Assembly: GCA_911728455.2 (NCBI GenBank)
Contig: OU452230.1
Coordinates: 15,001-79,000 of the forward strand
Source: Marthasterias glacialis
Lineage: Eukaryota > Echinodermata > Asteroidea > Forcipulatida > Asteriidae
DNA: 64,000 nucleotides
Direction: 5' to 3'
Shown: positions 56,827 to 64,000 of the stretch, piece after piece
Position numbering within the stretch: the first letter of the stretch is position 1
Layout of the letters: every line of letters begins with the position of its first letter
Made by a program: the position numbers and the translations under genes
Notes under the pieces: model-generated
What the model was told of the DNA's origin: nothing
Databases searched by the model: none
What the model saw: the letters and a program-made list of their open reading frames with translations, nothing else

Positions 56827-59800
56827 ATGTCCGTTTGTCAAATCCGTCTGGCCTCGCTTCTGATCGTAGAACATTTTGGTGATATCGTTGAGAAAGTCTG
56901 TACACATCTCATTAGAAATGGAGCAAAACCTCTACGTGGTATCGCTCAGGAAACAGGACTTAACATTGATCAGGTAGGTCATGTAGGTAGGTAGCCCAGG
57001 TATACTCCTACAAGTCCTACTAGTCCTAGTCCTAGAACTATGAGGTTCGTTCCGCTACGAGAGTCGATAGCGGAACGAACCTCATAGTTCTGGGTATAAT
57101 GTAAAGGTCTCGCTACATATAGCAAACAATTAACTTATTTCATTGTTTTACCTGGTTAAATGAGCTGAAACTTCGTCCTAGTGTTCTATGTGTCCTATAT
57201 TTGCAGACTGGCGGGTTCAAAAGTCTTTATGCATTGAGCACACATTATTTACAAAAATAAACTGAAAATTAGAGCTAAATCAGAAATCGACGCGGCCTGT
57301 TTAGGTAGTCTCCGAGTGATATGCGCATGTGCAGAAGTACATAGCAACGCCGGGAGAGGGCGCAGTCTAACGGTGTGATGATTCTCACATAGTTTTACAT
57401 AATGTCAATCAACAACATGGTCATTGTGTGAACTCCCAAAGCTATTTGTTTCATCTATACGTGTGACTGATGTTTAATGCATGTACAATGTAAAGCCGCG
57501 CCCACATACCATAATGCGCCTGCGTGTAAATCTACTTACAAGTTACTAATGCTATGGAGTTTGAGCATGCGCATTGAATACCTCATACGGCGAGTATAAC
57601 ATGTCGCGGACGATTTGTACACGTTGGCGTTTTATTTTACGTACGATTTTCACCATTTGCAAAACCATGCACTTAAAAGATATTCAAGGAGTAGTTTAGA
57701 ACATCAGGAATGTGGACAAATTTTCAGCTTCCCAAATCAGGTAAAAATAGGGGAAATCAAACTCATGTAATTTTAGGCGCATTGGAAAGAAGCTTTATAC
57801 CCAGGACGTTAGTGGTAGTACAACGGAGACTAACGTCCTACCTGGGCTAGTACTAGTAGGTAGGTTAGCCTGATGTTCATTGGGTAAACCTTACTTTTGC
57901 ATGTACTAGCCTACTACTACTTTATTTACTTGTATTACTATTAGTAGGCCTACATGTATTTGCACATAGCTTGCCATCAGCTCAGATGACGTAATACCAA
58001 CTACAGGTCACGTGATGACATGTAAACATTGGTCGCGCAAGTGGTCTATTCCTAGAAAGAAGCACTTTTTACATGTCCAGACCCCATGGGCCCCCGGGCA
58101 CCACTACTACTAGTACACTGCATCAAAGATAATTGAGTAGTCCGGTCACGTCATCTGATCGCCCCCCAAATTTTAGTAAAAATTAATCAAATACATGTAG
58201 CGCCATATTCTCACAATTTTCATCATAAATCTTAGCCTATCACCTGTATTGTGACCAACATGTCTGAATCAACCAAATCTCCAAAATCATCAACTTCAAC
58301 CAAAAAACGGGTTTCTAAAAGACTTCAAAAATCACAGCCTTCAACAGTTCAACAGAGACCAGTCTCGACCAAGATGTCGCTGATGACCACCAATGTGCCT
58401 GCTTGAGCAACAACGTTTCTATCAACGCAAAGCTTGATAAGATTATCTCATCACTAGCCTCAATGGACTCCAGACTTACCTGTCTCGAGGTTAAACTCTT
58501 TGAAGTGGCATCTCAAGATAAAAGCACAAAATTCTGAAAATAAAGATCTGAAATTGGCAATGTCAGATGTGGAAAAGTGGCGTCAGGCCATTATCCCGAC
58601 AATCAATTGCCGCCACGATGACAACTATAGGGAAATATCAGCACTCAAAAATCAACTTGAGGATCTGCAGAATCGAAGCAGGTGAAATAAATCATCATGC
58701 ATGGGATTCCTAAGGGATCAGAAGGCGCACGGAGTTGCGAGAAGTTCATGTGGCGTGAAGTTAGATGATGGTCAAGATGTTGAAATCGGACATCTTCATG
58801 AAGGAACTGAAATCTCATTTGCTTTGTTAGTCTCTACAATTTTAGACTTGAGCATGAATTTTTGTAGTCACACTCCTTGTATTGTGTAGGCTTCTTGAAC
58901 ATGTTTCCAGATAAGTGCGCCATATAAGTCTATATTATTATTATTATTATCTATGGATATATTGTTGGAAGCAGCAGCATGGGGATCACCATAAGGGTCA
59001 TGCGACTTTTTATCTGCGCAAAAACCTCTTGTTATTGTTTCTGGGTTTTTTTCGGTTTTTTTCTTCTCCATCTTCTTCTTCTTGACCTTCACTCTTCTCT
59101 ACAGCATAACTCAAGATTGAAATTTAATTGAGCCTTGAACATGTTAAAACTCATCAGACAATTGAATTTTGTTATGTAAATAAAACTGAATTTATCAGTG
59201 TAAAAGGCAAGTTTAAATTTATTACAAAAATAGTTGAAGGAGAAAAATATAAAGTGGCCATTAGGCCATTTCAATGTAAACATTGACCGAGATGAAATGT
59301 GCAATGTACTTGTAATCAAGTTTATGTAGTATCTGCAAAACAGTCAGTGTGGATGACTTTGTCCCTCCTTTGAATCGTATTTAATTCATCTACATGTATC
59401 TCTGCTAGCATTATAACCACATTTTTGAAGAAGTGATGTTGCTTGATAGCACATACTGAACACTCTGTTATGACTGCTTAATTATTTACTCATTAGGCCT
59501 ATTCACTTATGCGCACTTTTGTTATTTCCTACAATACCCCCACCAGTGGACACACAAGGGGGGTTCCCAAGTCATAAATAAAAACTTACCAGTAGTAATA
59601 GTACAGTCTAACAAAAGGATGGAGGTCACAGGTCACTGGCTAAGTGGTGGACCAAAGACACCAATCAATAGGTGGTTCTTGGATTGAAGCACAGTGTGTT
59701 ATGACTATGGATGCATTGTTCAACAAGAAAAGGGAGCACAGTCAAGACAGTGAATTCAGTTAGCTTTTGTAGTATCTGGCACTCCTTGACCACAATTATC

Positions 59801-61691
59801 AACAGCCGCAGAGTCACCTGACCAAAAGGGTGTGGATAAGAGGTCAAAGGGCAAAGAGAGAACTAATCAGGAGGTCCGTCTTAGACAGCCAATCACACAT
59901 TTTACATCATGGCAGTTAGGGTGACTGTTCACCACATCTGGGACCCTGCTGGACAGGGGATCATTCCAAAGACAGCCAGGAAGTCACCATACCAAAAGCC
60001 GAGACGGCAAGGTTCCTAAGCCAAGATGGCTTACTTCAAATCCTAGATGGCACACTTCAAATCAAAGATCAAATATGGCGTAGGTTACGGCTTTAATACT
60101 ATAGAGATATTTTAGATTTTTGTCAACAAGTTGTTTTTCAATTAAAACTTTAGGCTGCTTTTGCCCATGCTTTATACATTGTTAACACCCCATGTCTCCA
60201 AGTGGTGGTTATCATGCAATGGTCAGTGTGGATGACACCAGTCAGATTTACAAAGTGAAATGAGCAGTTTTAATTACTCCATAAATGGTAACAATTTCGT
60301 CCAGCAGTTTATGTCAACTTTAATGCCAATTTAATATATTACAAGCTTGTTTTCTACTCAGTAGAGTAAGAACACAAATTTGATCTCCATAAAGAATCAG
60401 TTATGGTTGGCTGCTCATAACCCTACAGTCTCTGACCATCAGGAGGATGGAGCATTACGATTATCGCAACTAGCCAAACTTGAATAAATGAAAGTGTATT
60501 TTTTTTTTTACAGGTGCGTAAAGCTTTGTGTGTTCTCATCCAACACAACATGGTTTCATTTGCTCTACACAAACGAGGCTTTGTAGAATATACTGCCAGT
60601 ATTGAACCAGTCCTACTCCTGGTACGATATCCTCGTTTCATTTGTTGTGCTAAGACATTGTATGGAGATGCAGGGGAGTTGATCATTGAGGAGATTCTTC
60701 AACATGGCCAGATGATGATGAGTAGAGTGGTTGGACAGGTTACTCAAAGACTCTCAGAGGGTGGGTAACATTAAGTGTTTTGGGTTTTTTATGACGGGGT
60801 TGTTGGTGAGTTTGGAAGGTTTGATTGGATGGTTTAAAATACAAGGAAAGATAACATTGAAATTTAAAAAAACAGCCAAGTTCAATGCACTGCTTTAGAA
60901 ACTTGTTGGTTGCTATTGTTGTTTTTGTCTATAATATTTAGATTGTAGGAGTAGGTTTGTTATTAAAAAAAAGAGTCCACAACAAAGGACAAAGATTTTT
61001 GTTATTTAATATTGGTACTAAAAACTTGATTGCTTGTGAATGGATATCAACAGTCATAACTAATTCTTTTAAGTGTGCACTCAAATTTTGATCAAAATAA
61101 CAAAAGTATAGGGCCTATCACTTCATGTATCAGTAGATGCCAACAGTTTGTGTTCAAATAAATGATTTTTGGTAGTTGCAACCATGCAGCCTCCCCTTCC
61201 CTTACCACTCACATTTAACTACCGAGCATTCCAATTTATTCCCTCAGGAGGACAAACTGTAAGTTCATCTCATGTGGAGAGTCAGATGAAAGATCTGATC
61301 AACACACACTTCCTACAGAGGGTACCTACTTCTAAACATGACGATACTGATGCACTCATTCCTAAACTACAAATAAGTGAAGAGAACCTCTATAGGATAC
61401 CAGCAAGCATTGAAATACAGACAGGTAAGCACATATTATATAAACTTTGGGAATGAAACCTTGACAAAGCTTTGTGATTCACATACATCAAGTTCAGGGG
61501 CATTGATGTACCAACAACCATTAATCGGGTCATTGTTAGACTGCATGACATGCATTATGAACTCTCATTCATTTCCATTACTCATCAATTAATGTGATGA
61601 AGGGTTTACACTATGACTCCAGTGGCATTATAGACACTTTCATTTGAGTGTGGGTAAGGGAGGGAGGCAGAGAGCGGGGACAAAGAGATAT

Positions 61692-61733
<42 letters not shown>

Positions 61734-63620
61734 AGTTTAGTCTTGGTTTCATTGTGACAACGATATTCTCAAAACAAAGTTATTCTGGAAATTCTGAAAG
61801 CTGATCCTGCGGGTGAGTTTGGGAAAATTTTGGAAACTCGGTTTACCCTCTCATTACCGAAATGTTTTGATATTACAACCAAGCTGGTGACTGCATTGTT
61901 TGACCTCTCAAGTGTGAAGCACACATTTTTATATAACAGAAAGCTCTTTTTCAAAGGCCAATTTTACAAATTCTTTTATCACCTTGAAGATAACGTTTTA
62001 CAGCAAAATAAATAGAAAAATGTCTTACAGTGTACTTAATGAAGTCCTTTTCATATAATCAAAAAATCGTGGAGATTGGCAAATAAATGTCAAAGTTCTT
62101 GGTCCTTGTTTCCTCAGAACCATGGTACTCCGTAGGCATTTGCCATTTCTGATATTTCCACTCCAATTTGAAGAGATTGCATTATAGCAAGCTTATTTTA
62201 TTTAACCATCACTGGAAAGATCCGATCTTTCTCTTTCCAATCATTGTTGGTATAATAATAATGAATTTATATAGCGCATTTTCCATTATAATGTTCAAAT
62301 GCGCTGGGCAAAACCACAGCTTCATAACAAAAGGCCTTTGTGCTTTTTTGCTAAAGCTTGGGCGACAAAAATCACCAATGGTAAGGAAGAGTGGTATGAG
62401 TGCAGTCGACTGAAATCACCTGTGCTAAGGAAAGGGTTAAATGGGTAAATAAATATTCACCATTATAAAGGTCACAAGAATTTTCTAATGCATGTGGCAT
62501 GTGGCATTTGATATACATGTTATTTCACTGAAGTTGGTTTTTCACAGGACTTTGGGGAAAGTACCGAGTATACAGTGCTTTACACACATCAGTGTATGGG
62601 TAAAAACAATTATAATATTCTTCATTCCGAGGCAAATTTAACATCTATTAAAGTTATTATTTGTTTTCCGGGAGAGAAGCCAACCTTTCGAAACGGAAAA
62701 GGTCAACAGAGCAGGAAGACTTACAGAGGTCAGCCAAGAGAATGAAAACTGAAACAGAGGTAGGAATAGAATAAAACGATTGAAACTAGAATTTGAGATG
62801 CGTTTATCACAAAGTTTTAGTTCACTCTTTGCTTATCTGACTTACTTTAATCCCTTGGATTTTTGTCACGAGACAACTTCACATATCCAATGGGATTTCT
62901 TGGCTACTCAATACCCAAACCTTAGTCTCTTAACCTTAACCCTGGTCCAGTCTCATAGGCATCAAAATATAAATCACCATTCATCAAGAACTAAGGTTAT
63001 GATGTACAAACTTATCTTATGCATGAGACCCTCTCCCTAACATGCCTAAGGTATATGTACATGTTATATGACAAGCTTAACAATTCGGTTATTAATTGCA
63101 AGGTAGACTTTGATGGTTTCTGAATGTATCAGAATGTAATATCAGGATTCAGGTTGGCTGAATGGTTTCTTCCATGCCTTTCACCTCTTTTAGTCCTGGT
63201 TCAAGTCTTATCTCGGACTGTATGATTGGGTTTTCAAGCCTTGCCAGATTGTTTGAGTTTTCCCCAGTTGGGGTTTCCCTCCTACATCTAAAACTGAGAT
63301 TCCTTCAGCACCTTCTCTACACAGGTATCTCAAGACCACGGGTTACAGTGCAAGGAACCTTGAGGGTTCTTTTGTTTCAGAAAGATAGTTTAAAAAAATT
63401 AATCATTTTTTAAAAGAACTAGAAGTACCCCTGGTTGATATGGGGTTTTAAAGTCTTTGTATTATTATTTATTTATTTATTTAAAAAATACTCTTTTTCA
63501 TCATGTCCATGGCAGATTGCTGATGATGATGGAATTTTTTGGCGTTTGAACTTTAACCAGTTCCATAAATTCCTTCAAGATCAAGAAGTGACTCAAGCCA
63601 TAAGCAGAAGAATAGATTGG
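56827..63620 (+). CDS. POLR3C: DNA-directed RNA polymerase III subunit RPC3 (POLR3C), exons 1-5
   Basis: Five exons join without breaking frame: 56827-56973, 60514-60760, 61248-61424, 62677-62759 and 63516-63620 (253 codons). Phases at the joins are 0, 1, 1 and 0. Donors and acceptors are GT-AG (for example CAG/GTAGGT, TTTTACAG, CAG/GTAAGC). The protein starts MSVCQIRLASLLIVEHFGD and has KALCVLIQHNMVSF, RYPRF and DDDGIFWRLNFNQFHKF, matching the N-terminal winged-helix half of RPC3/RPC62. The linker exon 4 is charged (LSKRKRSTEQED), as in the family. RPC3 is part of the RPC3-RPC6-RPC7 subcomplex needed for Pol III initiation. Known RPC3 proteins are about 530 residues, so only the N-terminal half is visible here. 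Confidence 0.9.
56991..57849. mobile_element. Possible inverted-repeat element in POLR3C intron 1
   Basis: TAGCCCAGGTA at 56991-57001 and its inverse TACCTGGGCTA at 57839-57849 could be termini. Near them lie a long perfect hairpin (57034-57091) and a second inverted pair (AGGACGTTAGT with ACTAACGTCCT, 57803-57839). Confidence 0.5.
57034..57091. repeat. Perfect 24-bp hairpin
   Basis: Arms 57034-57057 and 57068-57091 are exact inverse complements (core AGAACTATGAGGTTCG). The ten-base loop can pair further (CGA with TCG). Confidence 0.92.
57950..58053. repeat. Terminal segment of the 29470-30255 element family
   Basis: About 100 bases (with GCCATCAGCTCAGATGACG and CTACAGGTCACGTGATGACA) match 30155-30257. 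Confidence 0.8.
58258..58760 (+). pseudogene. LINE ORF1-like coiled-coil fragment in POLR3C intron 1
   Basis: Frames read MSESTKSPKSSTSTKKRV, then KLDKIISSLASMDSRLTCLE, then after a shift ISALKNQLEDLQNRSR followed by a HGIPKGSEG-like sequence. A coiled coil ending in ENRSRRNN-HGIPE-type sequence is typical of L1-like ORF1 and related LINE proteins. Stops and shifts make it inactive. A (TTA)n tract at 58934 may mark its 3' end. Confidence 0.55.
58961..60513. other. Remainder of POLR3C intron 1
   Basis: AT-rich non-coding sequence with no recognised element. The end is a polypyrimidine tract and acceptor at 60500-60513. Confidence 0.45.
61691..61729. repeat. Poly(T) tract in POLR3C intron 3
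   Basis: Thirty-nine consecutive T bases; it may mark a minus-strand retro-insertion, but no body was recognised. Confidence 0.8.
62240..62330. repeat. Fragment with (AAT)n and TATATAGCGC tail
   Basis: ATAATAATAATGAATTTATATAGCGC with AAATGCGCTGGGC resembles the 3' end of the SINE in the foldback element, in inverse orientation. Confidence 0.5.
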
Positions 63621-63731
63621 GTAAAAAACATCAACATGACTGTATTCATCTTTGATAACAATCTTTTAATTGTGTATTATGTACTCATCTAAATGTACTT
63701 CTTGGTTAATGGTGTATTTTTTTTCACACAG

Positions 63732-63788
63732 ATTGTGTCATATTATGAAATTGTGAAAGAAAAAGAAATCAGAAAACCTTTAAACTAA
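63732..63788 (+). CDS. POLR3C: Putative alternative terminal exon of POLR3C
   Basis: After a good acceptor (TTTTTTTTCACACAG) the phase-0 continuation encodes 18 codons (IVSYYEIVKEKEIRKPLN) and a TAA at 63786-63788. The EIV triplet matches the position of EIV after the NRMD region in RPC3, but the rest does not. AATAAA-like signals follow at about 63808-63826. The product would be about 271 residues. A normal downstream exon beyond the window cannot be excluded. Confidence 0.5.
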   Translation: MVSYYEIVKEKEIRKPLN

Positions 63789-63805
63789 AACTTTCACTAG
63801 TTTGT

Positions 63806-63828
63806 AATAAAAATAAAATGAAATAAAC
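63806..63828 (+). terminator. Polyadenylation signals after putative terminal exon
   Basis: Overlapping AATAAA-type hexamers (AATAAAAATAAAATGAAATAA) lie 20-40 bases after the stop codon. They could end a short transcript. The AT-rich context lowers certainty. Confidence 0.45.
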
Positions 63829-64000
63829 CGCCAAATAATATGATCATCATAAAAAGTCTATTATGTATAAAGCATTGTTTAAATTCAATCCAAGACAACT
63901 TGTGATTCTTTTTGCTTTTTGGTTGTAAAATAATTTAAGTAAAAAATAAAGCATAAAAGATAACCGTGTTGTGTACAGAACATCAAAAATATTGAATACA

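Noticed and set aside
59089..59319. Minus-strand 76-codon frame and neighbouring short frames in POLR3C introns
   Set aside because: Low-complexity AT-rich composition, no splice-compatible ends and no recognisable motif.
61169..61247. In-frame extension upstream of POLR3C exon 3
   Set aside because: The acceptor CCCTCAG at 61241-61247 gives an exact phase-1 join with exon 2 and restores the family pattern; the sequence before it is intron.

Overview
The window is eukaryotic genomic DNA: introns with GT-AG junctions, polyadenylation signals, many non-LTR retrotransposons (LINEs), SINE-like tRNA-derived pieces, foldback/MITE elements and long microsatellites. Two host genes are visible: an interferon-induced TPR protein (IFIT)-like gene on the minus strand and the 5' half of an RNA polymerase III subunit RPC3 (POLR3C) gene on the plus strand. 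IFIT-like genes together with Tx1-, R4- and L2/CR1-type LINEs suggest a marine invertebrate such as amphioxus or another invertebrate deuterostome. The species cannot be fixed from sequence alone.

Positions 1-25910 are almost entirely one head-to-tail array of seven related LINEs of the L1/Tx1 type, all on the plus strand (called A to G here). A is cut by the window start. B is 5'-truncated and internally deleted. C is full length with an intact ORF1 and a twice-frameshifted ORF2. D (13511-19535) is full length with both ORFs open. E is a 3' ORF2 fragment, F a 3'-UTR-only fragment and G a decayed full-length copy lacking its 3' end. The copies are joined through A-rich, mostly (TAAA)n tails. 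The three full-length 5' ends (C, D, G) begin with the same 19-base motif directly after the previous tail. Six copies keep a 3'-terminal hairpin whose stem changes by compensatory substitutions.

Positions 26500-37640 hold the minus-strand IFIT-like gene. A 596-codon TPR exon (37638-35851) ends in a perfect splice donor, and four candidate downstream exons lie at 31139-30759, 28404-28191, 27290-27123 and 26792-26556. Its introns contain several inverted-repeat elements, a 450-base hexanucleotide array, an R4/Dong-like LINE 3' end running into a 250-base (AAT)n tract, and a decayed Tx1-like fragment.

Positions 38000-48140 are nested LINE debris. A plus-strand Jockey-like LINE lies inside a minus-strand L2-like LINE (39380-42230). 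A second L2-like LINE lies at 43330-44905. A plus-strand L2/CR1-like LINE (about 46402-47657) lies inside a minus-strand R4-like LINE (44938-48140).

Positions 48700-56000 carry inverted-repeat elements. These include a 2.6-kb foldback element with 31-base subrepeats and a clean 6-base target duplication (52612-55198), which itself contains a tRNA-Leu-type SINE and a second copy of another element family.

Positions 56827-63788 hold POLR3C exons 1-5 with matching reading phases, followed by an apparent terminal exon that stops the protein at about half the normal length and is followed by polyadenylation signals.
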